Origin: Chromatiales bacterium
Lineage (GTDB): Bacteria; Pseudomonadota; Gammaproteobacteria; Thiohalomonadales; Thiohalomonadaceae
Direction: 5' to 3'
Assembly: GCA_003251535.1 (NCBI GenBank)
Contig: QKFD01000026.1
Span: 1 to 64,000 of the forward strand
DNA length: 64,000 nt
Shown here: piece after piece, positions 44,464 to 53,752 of the stretch
Position numbering within the stretch: the first letter of the stretch is position 1
Layout: each line of letters opens with the position of its first letter
Translations under genes and position numbers: made by a program
Notes under the pieces: generated by a model
What the model was told of the DNA's origin: nothing
The model's input: only the letters and a program-made list of their open reading frames with translations
Database searches by the model: none

Positions 44464-44907
44464 ATGAGTAATGAAACCGAAGATGAGATGAGTGACGACT
44501 GGGCGGCGGCATTTGCTGAACAGGCCCAAGCGGAGGCAGAGGCGACCCGTCAGGGGCAGGCGGAGAAGGCTAAACCGAAAAAGCCGGCCTACCAAAAGGC
44601 CCCCTTCGAGGACTTTGATGAGGACGATATCCCGCCGCCGCGGGAGGAGCCCAACCTGGATGTGATCCTCGACATCCCGGTCACCATCTCCATGGAGATT
44701 GGCCGTACCCGTATCAACATCCGCAACCTGCTCCAGCTCAACCAGGGCTCGGTGGTGGAGCTGGATCGGTTGGCGGGTGAGCCCCTTGATGTCCTGGTCA
44801 ACGGCACCCTCATCGCCCACGGTGAGGTGGTGGTGGTCAATGAGAAGTACGGTATCCGCCTGACCGATGTCATCAGCCCCCAAGAGCGGGTGAAGAAACT
44901 GAAATGA
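44464..44907 (+). CDS. fliN: flagellar motor switch protein FliN
   Basis: FliN lies at the bottom of the C-ring and interacts with the export ATPase complex. The C-terminal SpoA domain (about 70-147) contains IPVTISMEIGRTRINIRNLL and ELDRLAGEPLDVLVNGTLIA. The N-terminal 60 residues are an acidic and lysine-rich disordered extension (SDDWAAAFAEQAQAEAEAT). The stop overlaps the fliO start by four bases. Confidence 0.96.
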   Translation: MSNETEDEMSDDWAAAFAEQAQAEAEATRQGQAEKAKPKKPAYQKAPFEDFDEDDIPPPREEPNLDVILDIPVTISMEIGRTRINIRNLLQLNQGSVVELDRLAGEPLDVLVNGTLIAHGEVVVVNEKYGIRLTDVISPQERVKKLK

Positions 44908-45308
44908 TCGCCCGTAGCCTGCCGCTGCTCCTGCTGCCGTTGGGGGCTACGGCCCAACCGACCTCCACGATCCCCGATCCGATTGGGACGGCAGGGCTGC
45001 TACAGGTGGTGGTGGCGCTCGCCCTGGTGTTGGGGCTGTTTCTGCTGCTGGCCTGGATAATGCGCCGTTTGGGAGGGCTGCACCCCGGCGGCAACGGCCC
45101 TATTCGCCTTATCGCCGGGATCAGCGTCGGTCAACGGGAGCGGGTGATACTGGTACAGGTGGGGGAGCAGCAGTTGCTGCTAGGTGTGGCGCCCGGCCGC
45201 GTGAATACCCTGCATGTATTGGAGCAGAAGATTGAACCGCCGCCGGAGGGGGAGGGGTTTGCCGCCCGGCTGGATGCCCTCGTTAACCGCCGGGAGCGTA
45301 CCCCTTGA
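44904..45308 (+). CDS. fliO: flagellar export component FliO
   Basis: FliO is a small membrane protein that helps assemble the FliP export gate. This 134-residue product has an N-terminal leader ([15 protein letters not shown]), one strong helix ([21 protein letters not shown]) and a cytoplasmic domain with [20 protein letters not shown] and [19 protein letters not shown]. Position between fliN and fliP, with four-base overlaps on both sides, settles the call. Confidence 0.92.
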   Translation: MIARSLPLLLLPLGATAQPTSTIPDPIGTAGLLQVVVALALVLGLFLLLAWIMRRLGGLHPGGNGPIRLIAGISVGQRERVILVQVGEQQLLLGVAPGRVNTLHVLEQKIEPPPEGEGFAARLDALVNRRERTP

Positions 45309-46060
45309 ACCGCCGTTGGCAACCCCTGCTGTCACTGCTCCTGCTGCTACTGCCCCTTGGTGGGTGGGCGGCCGAGCCCCAGGGTCTGCAGGCGGTGACC
45401 GTTACCGCCACACCGGATGGTGGCCAGAGCTACAGTCTGAGTATTCAGATCCTGCTGCTCATGACCGCCCTCACCTTCCTGCCGGCGGCGGTGATGATGA
45501 TGACGGCCTTTACCCGCATCATTGTGGTGCTGGCCATCCTGCGGCAGGCCATCGGCCTGGCCCAGGCCCCCTCTAGCCAGGTCCTGGTGGGGCTGGCGCT
45601 ATTTCTCACCTTTTTCATTATGGCGCCGGTGTTTGATCGGGTGAATGATGGCGCCCTCCAGCCCTACTTCAACGGTGAACTGACAGAGAAACAGGCGTTG
45701 CTACAGGCGGCCATTCCGCTGCGGGAGTTTATGTTCAACCAGACCCGGGAGAACGACCTGACCCTGTTCGGTCACCTGGCCGGTTACGATGACGGTTTTG
45801 AAAACCGCGATGCCGTACCCATCACGGTGCTGGTCCCGGCCTTTGTCACCTCAGAGTTGAAAACGGCATTTCAGATCGGCTTTCTCCTCTTTATCCCCTT
45901 TCTCATCATCGACCTGGTGGTGGCGAGTGTCTTGATGTCCATGGGCATGATGATGCTCTCGCCCATGATCGTCTCGCTGCCGTTCAAGATCATGCTATTT
46001 GTGCTGGTCGATGGCTGGACATTGGTGATTGGGACCTTGGCATCGAGTTTCTATGTGTAG
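45305..46060 (+). CDS. fliP: flagellar export gate protein FliP
   Basis: FliP is the main subunit of the type III export gate at the centre of the basal body. The 251-residue protein has a cleavable signal ([21 protein letters not shown]) and four membrane segments, with the signatures [20 protein letters not shown] and [20 protein letters not shown]. The end [20 protein letters not shown] is typical. It overlaps fliO and is six bases before fliQ. Confidence 0.97.
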   Translation: MNRRWQPLLSLLLLLLPLGGWAAEPQGLQAVTVTATPDGGQSYSLSIQILLLMTALTFLPAAVMMMTAFTRIIVVLAILRQAIGLAQAPSSQVLVGLALFLTFFIMAPVFDRVNDGALQPYFNGELTEKQALLQAAIPLREFMFNQTRENDLTLFGHLAGYDDGFENRDAVPITVLVPAFVTSELKTAFQIGFLLFIPFLIIDLVVASVLMSMGMMMLSPMIVSLPFKIMLFVLVDGWTLVIGTLASSFYV

Positions 46061-46066
46061 ACCGCT

Positions 46067-46336
46067 ATGACCCCAGAGACGGTACTCACGGTATTTCAGC
46101 AGGCGCTGGAGCTGATGGTGGTGCTGATCCTCATCGTGTTACTGCCGGCCCTGGTGGTGGGGTTGATGGTGGCGATGTTCCAGGCGGCGACCCAGATTAA
46201 CGAGATGACCCTGAGCTTCATCCCCAAGATCCTGGTGACCCTGGCGGTACTCATCATGGCCGGGCCGATGATGCTCAATATGCTCATCGACTATACCCGC
46301 CGGCTCATCGAGAGCATCCCGCTGCTGATCGGATAG
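46067..46336 (+). CDS. fliQ: flagellar export gate protein FliQ
   Basis: FliQ is an 89-residue two-helix membrane protein of the flagellar export gate, forming the outer ring around FliP/FliR. The helices are ELMVVLILIVLLPALVVGLMV and ILVTLAVLIMAGPMMLNMLI, joined by FQAATQINEMTLSFIPK, the well-conserved loop of the family. Size and position between fliP and fliR agree. The gap to fliR is 68 bases, the largest within this part of the operon. Confidence 0.96.
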   Translation: MTPETVLTVFQQALELMVVLILIVLLPALVVGLMVAMFQAATQINEMTLSFIPKILVTLAVLIMAGPMMLNMLIDYTRRLIESIPLLIG

Positions 46337-46404
46337 CCGAGATGGTTGGGGAGAGGCGATGCCAGCAGAGGCGATCTACCTGACATGAGCCGGAGCCACC
46401 GACG

Positions 46405-47184
46405 GTGAACTTCACAACTGCCGAGATCAGCTCGCTCATCGGCGCCTGGATCTGGCCCTTCTTTCGGATCGGCGCACTGCTGATGACGGCCCCCATCACC
46501 GGCGCCCAGACGGTACCGGTGCGGGTCCGTTTGATGCTGGCGATTGCCGTCACCGCGCTGGTTGTACCACTACTCCCCCCACCGCCACCGGTGGAGCCCT
46601 TCAGCCTGCCAGCCATCACTTTGATCTTTCAGCAGCTGTTGGTGGGGGTTGCCATGGGGTTTGCCCTCACCCTGGTCTTCTCCGCCATCATTACGGGCGG
46701 TCAGATCATCGCCATGCAGATGGGCCTCGGCTTCGCCTCCATGGTGGATCCGCAAAACGGGCAGCAGGTGCCGGTGCTGTCGCAGCTCTATCTCATGATG
46801 TCTACCCTGTTATTTCTCGGTTTCGACGGCCATCTGGTGATGATCCAACTGCTGGTGGAGAGTTTTCAGTTGGTGCCAGTGAGCCCCACCGGGATCGACC
46901 GCGATGGCCTGTGGGCTGTTGCCGCCTGGGGGAGCCGCATGTTTGCGGCCGCGGTCTGGTTGGCGCTACCGGCGGTGGCCTCGCTGCTGGTGGTCAACAT
47001 CGCCTTTGGGGTGATGTCCAAGGCGGCACCACAGCTGCACATCTTCACCATTGGCTTCCCCATCACCATGATCATGGGCTTCCTCGTGGTCCTCTTTGCC
47101 CTCCCCAGCGTTGTGCCCCAGGTGACTGAGCTGGTGCAGGAGGGGTTCGCCCTCATCGGCCAGGTGTTGGGACAGGGGCCCTGA
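46405..47184 (+). CDS. fliR: flagellar export gate protein FliR
   Basis: FliR completes the FliPQR gate and contacts FlhB. The 259-residue protein has about six membrane segments, the early signature WIWPFFRIGALLMTAPITGA and the central FALTLVFSAIITGGQIIAMQ, MGLGFASMVDPQ. The start is GTG. A seven-codon frame (ATG 46385 to TGA 46408) ends on top of this start and may couple its translation. The flhB gene starts one base after the fliR stop. Confidence 0.95.
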   Translation: MNFTTAEISSLIGAWIWPFFRIGALLMTAPITGAQTVPVRVRLMLAIAVTALVVPLLPPPPPVEPFSLPAITLIFQQLLVGVAMGFALTLVFSAIITGGQIIAMQMGLGFASMVDPQNGQQVPVLSQLYLMMSTLLFLGFDGHLVMIQLLVESFQLVPVSPTGIDRDGLWAVAAWGSRMFAAAVWLALPAVASLLVVNIAFGVMSKAAPQLHIFTIGFPITMIMGFLVVLFALPSVVPQVTELVQEGFALIGQVLGQGP

Positions 47185-47185
47185 G

Positions 47186-48319
47186 ATGGCGGAGAACGAC
47201 GGCCAGGAACGCACAGAAGAGGCAACCCCCAAACGCCAACAGGAGGCGCGTGAGAAGGGGCAGGTACCGCGTTCGCGGGAGCTATCCACCTTCGCCTCCC
47301 TCATGGCGGCGGCCGCGGCGATGATGCTGATGGGGCGCCTCATGCTGGAGAGTCTGCTGGCCATGATGCACAGCAGCTTTTCCTTCCCGCGGGAGGTGGT
47401 GTTCGACAGCTCCCAGATGTATACCCGCTTTGTCAGCGCCATTGTCGATACCCTGCTGGCCTTTGCCCCCTTCCTGGGATTGATGATGGTGGTGGGGGTG
47501 GCGGCTGCCGTCGCCTTGGGCGGGTGGTCCTTCAGCTCCCAGGGGTTGACCCCCAAACTAAGTAAGTTGGATCCCATCAAAGGGGCCGGCCGCATCTTCT
47601 CCTGGAAGGGATTGGTGGAGATGGTCAAGGGGCTGGCTAAATTCCTGTTGGTGCTCTTGGTGGCCATCATCGTGCTGCGACTCCAGGTAGATGAGTTCCT
47701 GGGGTTGGGGCGCATCTCGGTGGAGGTGGGGCTGGCCCATGCGGCAGAGCTGCTGAAGTGGTCGTTTCTCATCATCAGCTTTGCCCTGGTGGTGGTGGTC
47801 GCCATCGATGTGCCGTTCCAGCTCTGGGACCACTCCCGGCAGATGAAGATGACCAAGCAGGAGATCCGCGAGGAGCACAAGCAGACTGAAGGGTCACCGG
47901 AGGTGAAGGGGCGGTTGCGGCGGATGCAGATGGAGATGGCCCAGCGGCGCATGATGGCGGAGGTCCCCAAGGCCGATGTGGTGATTACCAACCCAAGCCA
48001 CTATGCGGTGGCACTGCGTTATGACCAGCGCAAGATGGATGCCCCACGGCTGGTCGCCAAGGGGAGCGACATGATCGCCCTCAAGATCCGCGCCGTGGCC
48101 AAGGAGCATAAGGTGCCGGTGGTGGAGGCGCCTCCCCTGGCGCGGGCCATCTTCCACAGCACCGAGCTGGATCGGCCCATCCCCAGCGGCCTCTACCGGG
48201 CCGTTGCCCAGGTGTTGGCCTATGTCTATCAGCTGCGGCGCGGTCCCACTTACAACCGCAAGGGGAACATCGATCTCAAAAATCTTGAGATCCCTCCGGA
48301 TCTGCGGCGCGATAGTTGA
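47186..48319 (+). CDS. flhB: flagellar export switch protein FlhB (NPSH variant)
   Basis: FlhB is the export-gate protein that changes substrate class after self-cleavage of its cytoplasmic domain. The N-terminus QERTEEATPKRQQEAREKGQ is diagnostic, followed by four membrane segments and a cytoplasmic part from about 220. The cleavage motif, normally NPTH, reads NPSH here, with N269 at the standard position (VVITNPSHYAVALRY). Cleavage occurs between Asn and Pro, so the Thr-to-Ser change probably leaves it working. Its 377 residues are typical. Confidence 0.96.
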   Translation: MAENDGQERTEEATPKRQQEAREKGQVPRSRELSTFASLMAAAAAMMLMGRLMLESLLAMMHSSFSFPREVVFDSSQMYTRFVSAIVDTLLAFAPFLGLMMVVGVAAAVALGGWSFSSQGLTPKLSKLDPIKGAGRIFSWKGLVEMVKGLAKFLLVLLVAIIVLRLQVDEFLGLGRISVEVGLAHAAELLKWSFLIISFALVVVVAIDVPFQLWDHSRQMKMTKQEIREEHKQTEGSPEVKGRLRRMQMEMAQRRMMAEVPKADVVITNPSHYAVALRYDQRKMDAPRLVAKGSDMIALKIRAVAKEHKVPVVEAPPLARAIFHSTELDRPIPSGLYRAVAQVLAYVYQLRRGPTYNRKGNIDLKNLEIPPDLRRDS

Positions 48320-48330
48320 TCACCAGCCAC

Positions 48331-48346
48331 TGGCACTCTGTTTGCA
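48331..48346 (+). promoter_or_regulatory. sigma-54 promoter of flhA
   Basis: TGGCAC (48331-48336), five bases and TTGCA (48342-48346) match the sigma-54 consensus fully, with GG and GC ten bases apart. The start would be near 48357, about 67 bases before flhA. It probably drives flhA-flhF-flhG-fliA. Confidence 0.85.
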
Positions 48347-48423
48347 TCTAGTGTCGGAAATCTGTCAGTTTCACCTCAGCCCACTTCTACACGCTGTGGC
48401 TACAGCTCCCTCGGGGTAATTCG

Positions 48424-50604
48424 ATGGCTCAGGCCGCCGCTATATTGACCACACTGCGCCACTTCAGCCGCAACGGTCTGGGTGCGCCGCTGGTGGTGAT
48501 GATGCTGCTGGCGATGGTGGTGATCCCGCTACCGCCCTTCCTGCTGGATCTGCTCTTCACCTTCAATATCTCCCTCTCGCTGGTGGTGCTGCTGGTCACC
48601 ATCTACGCCCTGCGACCACTCGATTTCGCCGCCTTTCCAATGGTGCTGCTGGTGGCGACACTCCTGCGCCTGGCGCTCAATGTCGCCTCTACACGGGTGG
48701 TACTGCTGGAGGGCCATAGCGGTGGCGACGCCGCGGGGCAGGTGATCGCCTCTTTCGGTGAGTTCGTCATCGGCGGTAACTACGCCGTCGGTATCGTGGT
48801 ATTCGTCATCCTGGTCATCATCAACTTTGCGGTGGTCACCAAGGGGGCCGGGCGCATCTCCGAGGTGTCGGCCCGCTTCACCCTGGATGCGATGCCCGGT
48901 AAACAGATGGCCATTGATGCCGATCTCAATGCCGGTCTCATCGATCAAGAGGAGGCGCGCCGGCGGCGCGGTGAGGTGACACAGGAGGCCGATTTCTACG
49001 GCTCCATGGACGGTGCCTCCAAGTTTGTGCGAGGGGATGCGGTGGCCGGCATCCTCATCACCATCATCAATATCATCGGCGGTCTGATCATCGGCGTGGC
49101 CCAACACGGTCTGAGCATCGGTGATGCCGCCCAGATCTACGCCCTGCTCACCATCGGTGACGGTCTGGTGGCGCAGATCCCCTCCCTCATCCTCTCCACC
49201 GCTGCCGGCATCATCGTGACCCGCGTCTCTGCCTCAGAGGACCTAGGGAGCCAGATCCACTCCCAGATGCTGAGCAACCCGCGGGTGATGGGGGTGACCG
49301 CTGGGGTGATTGGCACCCTAGGGCTGATCCCCGGGATGCCCACCTTCCCGTTTTTGCTGCTGGCCAGCCTCAGTGGGGCCGGGGCGTGGGCCACCTTCCG
49401 CCATCAACAGGGGTTGGGGTTCATCCCGAAGCGGGGTGAACAGCCGGCCCCTGGGGCACCGGGGCTAACCGGCCCTGCGCCAGGTGGCCGTCCACTGCCA
49501 GGGCCGCAGGGCGGGCAGCCGAAGTTGCCGGAGCCTGGGGGGGCACCGCCCACTAAGGAGCTGGGGTGGGACGATGTGACCCTGGTGGATCCCATCGGTC
49601 TGGAGGTGGGGTATCGACTTATCCCATTGGTGGATCGGGCCCAAGGGGGGCAGTTGATGGATCGCATCAAGGGGGTGCGGAAAAAGCTCTCGCAGGAGTT
49701 GGGCTTCTTGATCCCGCCGGTCCATATCCGCGACAACCTCGACCTCTCTCCTACGGTGTATCGCATCACCCTCATGGGGGTGTCGATGGGGGAGACCGAG
49801 ATCTATCCAGACCGCGAGATGGCCATCAATCCGGGGCAGGTCTTTGGCAAACTGGAGGGGATCCAGACCCAGGATCCCGCCTTTGGTCTGAGTGCGGTCT
49901 GGATCGACCCCAATCTGCGCGAACAGGCGCAGAGCCTCGGCTACACCGTGGTGGACCCCAACACCGTGGTCGCCACCCACCTATCCCAGGTGCTCCAGGG
50001 CCACGCCAGCGAGCTGCTTGGCCACGAAGAGGTGCAGCAGATCCTCAACAACTTGGCCAAGAGTGCCCCCAAATTGGCGGAGGAGCTGGTCCCCAAGACG
50101 ATCACCCTGGCGACCCTGGTCAAGGTGCTGCAAAACCTGCTGGTGGAGGGGATCCCCATCCGCGACATGCGCAGCATTGCCGAGACCCTCGCCGAACATG
50201 CCCCGCGCAGCCAGGATGCCGGCGTTTTGACAGCCCTGGTCCGGGTCTCCTTGGGGCGCATGATTGTCCAGCAAATCAGTGGGATGGCATCGGAACTCCC
50301 CGTCATGACCCTGGCACCAGAGCTGGAACAGATATTGCTGCGCACCATGCAGGCGCCAGAGGATGGTGGGGGGGGAGGACTGGAACCTGGGCTGGCCGAG
50401 CGCCTGCACAAGGGGCTGGTCGAGGCCAGCCGGGCGCAGGAGATGGCCGGCCAGCCGTCGGTACTGCTGGTCGCCGCCCCCATCCGCGAACTGCTGGCGC
50501 GCTTTACTCGGCACACCATCCCCGCCCTGCGGGTACTCGCCTACAACGAGGTGCCGGAGAACAAGCAGCTTCGAATTGTAGCCACTATCGGCAATGCCGC
50601 CTAA
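48424..50604 (+). CDS. flhA: flagellar export gate protein FlhA
   Basis: FlhA forms the nonameric ring of the export apparatus that uses the proton gradient and docks chaperone-substrate complexes. The 726-residue protein has about eight N-terminal membrane helices with the signature ATLLRLALNVASTRVVLLEG. The FHIPEP-type loop includes AVVTKGAGRISEVSARFTLD and AIDADLNAGLIDQEEARRRR. The cytoplasmic domain (about 380 on) follows a Gly/Pro-rich linker longer than usual. It has its own sigma-54 promoter. Confidence 0.97.
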   Translation: MAQAAAILTTLRHFSRNGLGAPLVVMMLLAMVVIPLPPFLLDLLFTFNISLSLVVLLVTIYALRPLDFAAFPMVLLVATLLRLALNVASTRVVLLEGHSGGDAAGQVIASFGEFVIGGNYAVGIVVFVILVIINFAVVTKGAGRISEVSARFTLDAMPGKQMAIDADLNAGLIDQEEARRRRGEVTQEADFYGSMDGASKFVRGDAVAGILITIINIIGGLIIGVAQHGLSIGDAAQIYALLTIGDGLVAQIPSLILSTAAGIIVTRVSASEDLGSQIHSQMLSNPRVMGVTAGVIGTLGLIPGMPTFPFLLLASLSGAGAWATFRHQQGLGFIPKRGEQPAPGAPGLTGPAPGGRPLPGPQGGQPKLPEPGGAPPTKELGWDDVTLVDPIGLEVGYRLIPLVDRAQGGQLMDRIKGVRKKLSQELGFLIPPVHIRDNLDLSPTVYRITLMGVSMGETEIYPDREMAINPGQVFGKLEGIQTQDPAFGLSAVWIDPNLREQAQSLGYTVVDPNTVVATHLSQVLQGHASELLGHEEVQQILNNLAKSAPKLAEELVPKTITLATLVKVLQNLLVEGIPIRDMRSIAETLAEHAPRSQDAGVLTALVRVSLGRMIVQQISGMASELPVMTLAPELEQILLRTMQAPEDGGGGGLEPGLAERLHKGLVEASRAQEMAGQPSVLLVAAPIRELLARFTRHTIPALRVLAYNEVPENKQLRIVATIGNAA

Positions 50605-50647
50605 ACCAAGCGGATTTCGTGGGTGATAGGGGGCGAGGGCCAACCAG

Positions 50648-52024
50648 ATGAAGATTAAACGCTACTTCGCTGCCGACATGCGCCAGGCCATCAAGATGGT
50701 GCGGGACGAGCAGGGGATCGACGCGGTGATCCTCTCCAACCGCAAGGTGGAGGGCGGGGTCGAGATCGTCGCGGCGGTCGATTACGACGAGGCGTTGGTG
50801 CGGCGCATGGCCGCCCGCTCCGCTGCCCCCCCGCCGGCCGATCCCCCGCCAGCTGCCGTAGCGGCCCCGCCAACGCCCACTAGTCGCCCCTTCGTGCCGC
50901 CCCCAGTGGCCGGCCGGGCCGGGGAGTTAGAGCTGCCGCCTGAACTAGCGTCGGAGCCGGCCCCCCGCCCAACAGCGGCCCCCTCTAAGGGGCTGTTTCG
51001 GCGTCGGCAGGAGGCACCGAGCGCACCGCCGCCGCCCGCGCCGGCCCCCGCGGCCGAGCCCGCAACGGTGAAGATAGAGTGGAGCCAGGACCCGGTCCTC
51101 TCTGCTATGCACAGCGAGATCAAGACCCTGCGCAGCATCCTGGAGGGGCAGTTCACCACCCTGGCCTGGGGTGAGCAGAAGCGCCGCCATCCGCTACAGA
51201 CCCGGCTGCTGGAGCAGCTCACCCGCCTTGGCCTCTCCACCGGCCTCTGTCACGCCCTGCTGGAGCGGGTGAAGGAGGTGGATGACCCGCAGCTCAAGTG
51301 GCGCCAGGCGCTCGGTTATCTCGCCCGTAATGTGCGGGTCACTGAGGATGACATCCTCAACCGGGGTGGCATCGTCTCCCTGGTGGGGCCTACCGGTGTC
51401 GGCAAGACCACCACAGTGGCCAAGTTGGCGGCCCGTTACACCCTGCGCCATGGCCACGGGCGGGTCGCCCTGCTCACCACCGACAGCTACCGCATCGGCG
51501 CCCATCAGCAGCTGAAGACCTATGGCCGCATCCTCGGGGCGCCGGTCCACGTGGCCGCCGATGCCAGTGAGCTGCGGCGCATCGTGGATAACGAGTATGA
51601 CAAGGGGCTCATCCTGATCGACACCGCCGGGATGAGCCAGCGGGATCTACGGCTCACCGAGCAGTTTGCCATGCTGCGCGATGGCTCCCCGTTGGTGCGC
51701 AACTATCTGGTGCTCTCCGCCAGCACCCAGCGGGTGGCGCTGGATGAGACGGTGCGCGCCTTCTCCCATATCGATATAACTGCGGCCATCCTCACCAAGC
51801 TGGATGAGACCGTAGGCCTGGGGGAGGTGTTATCGGTACTGGTACAGAAGCGGCTACCCGTCGCCTATGTGAGCGAAGGGCAGCGGGTGCCGGAGGATCT
51901 CGCCCCTGCCCGTGCCAACACCTTGGTAAGTAAAAGCGTGGCGCTCATGCAGCGCTACGCCCCACGACCTGACGACGACACCATGGCGCTCGCCTTCAGG
52001 GGGATGGTGAGCAATGGCCTATGA
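50648..52024 (+). CDS. flhF: flagellar placement GTPase FlhF
   Basis: FlhF is an SRP-type GTPase that directs flagellum assembly to the cell pole. The N-terminal domain begins MKIKRYFAADMRQAIKMVRD and is followed by a Pro/Ala-rich linker (about 55-140). The NG domain has the P-loop GPTGVGKTTTVAKLAARY, then LLTTDSYRIGAHQQLKTYGR, LILIDTAGMSQRDLR and TKLDETVGLGEVLSVL. Its 458 residues are normal. The stop overlaps the flhG start by 11 bases, which fits their paired control of flagellar position and number. Confidence 0.97.
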   Translation: MKIKRYFAADMRQAIKMVRDEQGIDAVILSNRKVEGGVEIVAAVDYDEALVRRMAARSAAPPPADPPPAAVAAPPTPTSRPFVPPPVAGRAGELELPPELASEPAPRPTAAPSKGLFRRRQEAPSAPPPPAPAPAAEPATVKIEWSQDPVLSAMHSEIKTLRSILEGQFTTLAWGEQKRRHPLQTRLLEQLTRLGLSTGLCHALLERVKEVDDPQLKWRQALGYLARNVRVTEDDILNRGGIVSLVGPTGVGKTTTVAKLAARYTLRHGHGRVALLTTDSYRIGAHQQLKTYGRILGAPVHVAADASELRRIVDNEYDKGLILIDTAGMSQRDLRLTEQFAMLRDGSPLVRNYLVLSASTQRVALDETVRAFSHIDITAAILTKLDETVGLGEVLSVLVQKRLPVAYVSEGQRVPEDLAPARANTLVSKSVALMQRYAPRPDDDTMALAFRGMVSNGL

Positions 52025-52904
52025 ACTAAAAGATCAGGCGGAGGGGCTGCGCCGCATGTCGCGCCAGCGACCGGTGCGGGTATTGGCGGTGGCCAGTGGC
52101 AAGGGGGGGGTCGGCAAGACCAACGTCTCCGTCAACCTGGCGACGGCATTTGCCAAGATGGGGCGGCGGCCGATGGTGATGGACGCGGACCTCGGGCTGG
52201 CCAATGTGGATGTATTGCTCGGCTTGCCTCCCCCCAAATTCAATCTATTCCACGTCATTAGCGGTGAACGCAGCCTGGATGAGGTGGTGGTGGAGGCCCC
52301 GGGGGGGATCAAGGTGATCCCAGCCGCCTCCGGCATCCAGCGGATGGCGGAGCTGTCGCCGGCCGAACACTCCGCCCTCATCCGCGCCTTTGGTGAGCTG
52401 ACGGTGCCGGTGGATATCCTGATGGTGGATGCCGCCGCCGGGATCTCCGACTCGGTAGTGAGCTTTACCAAGGCATCGCAGGAGGTCATTGTGGTGGTGT
52501 GCGATGAGCCCGCCTCCATCACCGATGCCTATGCCCTCATCAAGTTGCTCTCGCGGGAGCATGGGGTGCGCCGCTTCCGCATCCTGGCCAACATGGTCCA
52601 GACCCCCAATGAGGGGCGTGACCTATTTGCCATGCTGGTGCGGGTGACCGACCACTTCCTCGATGACGTGGTGCTCGACTTCCTCGGTGCCATCCCCTTC
52701 GATGAGTATCTGCGCAAGGCGGTCAAACGGCAGCGGGCGGTGGTGGAGGCCTATCCCCGGAGTAAGTCAGCGCTCGCTTTCATGAAGGTCGCTCAGAAGA
52801 TTGAGAGCTGGCCCATGCCGCGAGGCGCTGGGGGCTATATTGAATTTTTCGTTGAGCGGTTGGTGCAGAGTTCGGGTTATCCCGATTGGGACGCCTACCT
52901 ATGA
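52014..52904 (+). CDS. flhG: flagellar number regulator FlhG/FleN (MinD-like ATPase)
   Basis: FlhG (FleN in Pseudomonas) is a MinD/ParA-type ATPase that limits flagellar number, acting on FlhF and on the sigma-54 flagellar master activator. The deviant Walker A motif is ASGKGGVGKTNVSVNLA. Further motifs are MVMDADLGLANVDVLLG and ILMVDAAAGISDSVVSFT. The C-terminal amphipathic membrane-targeting helix would be in GGYIEFFVERLVQSSG. The stop overlaps the fliA start (ATGA). Confidence 0.95.
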   Translation: MAYELKDQAEGLRRMSRQRPVRVLAVASGKGGVGKTNVSVNLATAFAKMGRRPMVMDADLGLANVDVLLGLPPPKFNLFHVISGERSLDEVVVEAPGGIKVIPAASGIQRMAELSPAEHSALIRAFGELTVPVDILMVDAAAGISDSVVSFTKASQEVIVVVCDEPASITDAYALIKLLSREHGVRRFRILANMVQTPNEGRDLFAMLVRVTDHFLDDVVLDFLGAIPFDEYLRKAVKRQRAVVEAYPRSKSALAFMKVAQKIESWPMPRGAGGYIEFFVERLVQSSGYPDWDAYL

Positions 52905-53644
52905 GCCTTCCGCTCCCTGCCGCCGCCTTTGCTGCCTACGGTGGTCGCACTGTCGGTGAGCAGTTGGTGGCCCGCCACGCCGCATTGGTCAAGCGCATCG
53001 CCTACCATCTGTTGGGGCGATTGCCGGAGTCGGTGCAGGCGGAGGATCTGATCCAGGCGGGGATGGTGGGTCTGCTGGAGGCGGCGCGCAACTACGAGAT
53101 GGGGCATAACGCCTCCTTTGAGACCTTCGCCGGGATTCGGATCCGGGGGGCGATGTTGGATGAGGTGCGTCGCCAGGATTGGACCCCTCGCTCGGTGCAT
53201 CGCCGGGCCCGGGAGATCGCCGCGGCCATCCATACCGTCGAGGCGCGGGAGGGGCGGGCGGCCCGTGACCAAGAGATTGCCGATGCACTGGCCCTCTCCC
53301 TGGCCGAGTATTACCACGCCGTGGCTGACAGCCGTGGCCAGCGGGTGTTGTCGCTGGAGGCGCTGGATGAGGCGGAGGGGATCTATGAGCGGTTGGCGGT
53401 TGATGCCCCTGGCGTAGAGGAGGGGTGGGAGAGCGCGGCGCGGCAGCAGCGGTTAGCCACCGCCATCCATGAATTGCCGGAGCGTGAGCGGCTCGTGATG
53501 GCGCTCTATTACGATGAAGAGTTCAATCTGCGTGAGATAGGCCAGATCTTGGGGGTGACTGAGTCTCGGGTCTGTCAAATCCATGGGCAGGCGCTTCACC
53601 GGCTGCGGGCTCGGCTGAGCCATTGGTCTGACGGAAGTTCGTGA
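52901..53644 (+). CDS. fliA: flagellar sigma factor 28 (FliA)
   Basis: FliA directs RNA polymerase to late flagellar and chemotaxis promoters once FlgM is exported. From the ATG at 52901 the 247-residue product has sigma regions 2 (PESVQAEDLIQAGMVGLLEA and GAMLDEVRRQDWTPRSVHRR), 3 and 4 (LPERERLVMALYYDEEFNLR and VTESRVCQIHGQALHRLRAR). The ATGA overlap with flhG indicates coupled translation; a start 15 bases upstream is less likely. No clear sigma-28 promoter was seen in the downstream genes of this window. Confidence 0.96.
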   Translation: MSLPLPAAAFAAYGGRTVGEQLVARHAALVKRIAYHLLGRLPESVQAEDLIQAGMVGLLEAARNYEMGHNASFETFAGIRIRGAMLDEVRRQDWTPRSVHRRAREIAAAIHTVEAREGRAARDQEIADALALSLAEYYHAVADSRGQRVLSLEALDEAEGIYERLAVDAPGVEEGWESAARQQRLATAIHELPERERLVMALYYDEEFNLREIGQILGVTESRVCQIHGQALHRLRARLSHWSDGSS

Positions 53645-53752
53645 TAGTATGCGGATTTTACCGACCTGCGGCCCGTACCGGCCAGCAGCTTCCGGGAACC
53701 CGGGGCAGACCGACCCGGCAGTCCGCGTCAACTCTTCGGTCAGGAGGTTCGC

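Noticed and set aside
49566-50651. 361-codon plus-strand frame inside flhA
   Set aside because: It is a shadow in another frame of flhA, whose protein is well conserved through this stretch; high GC keeps stop codons rare.
53645-53752. Sigma-28 promoter before cheY
   Set aside because: No sequence close to TAAAGTTT and GCCGATAA with the right spacing is present in the gap.
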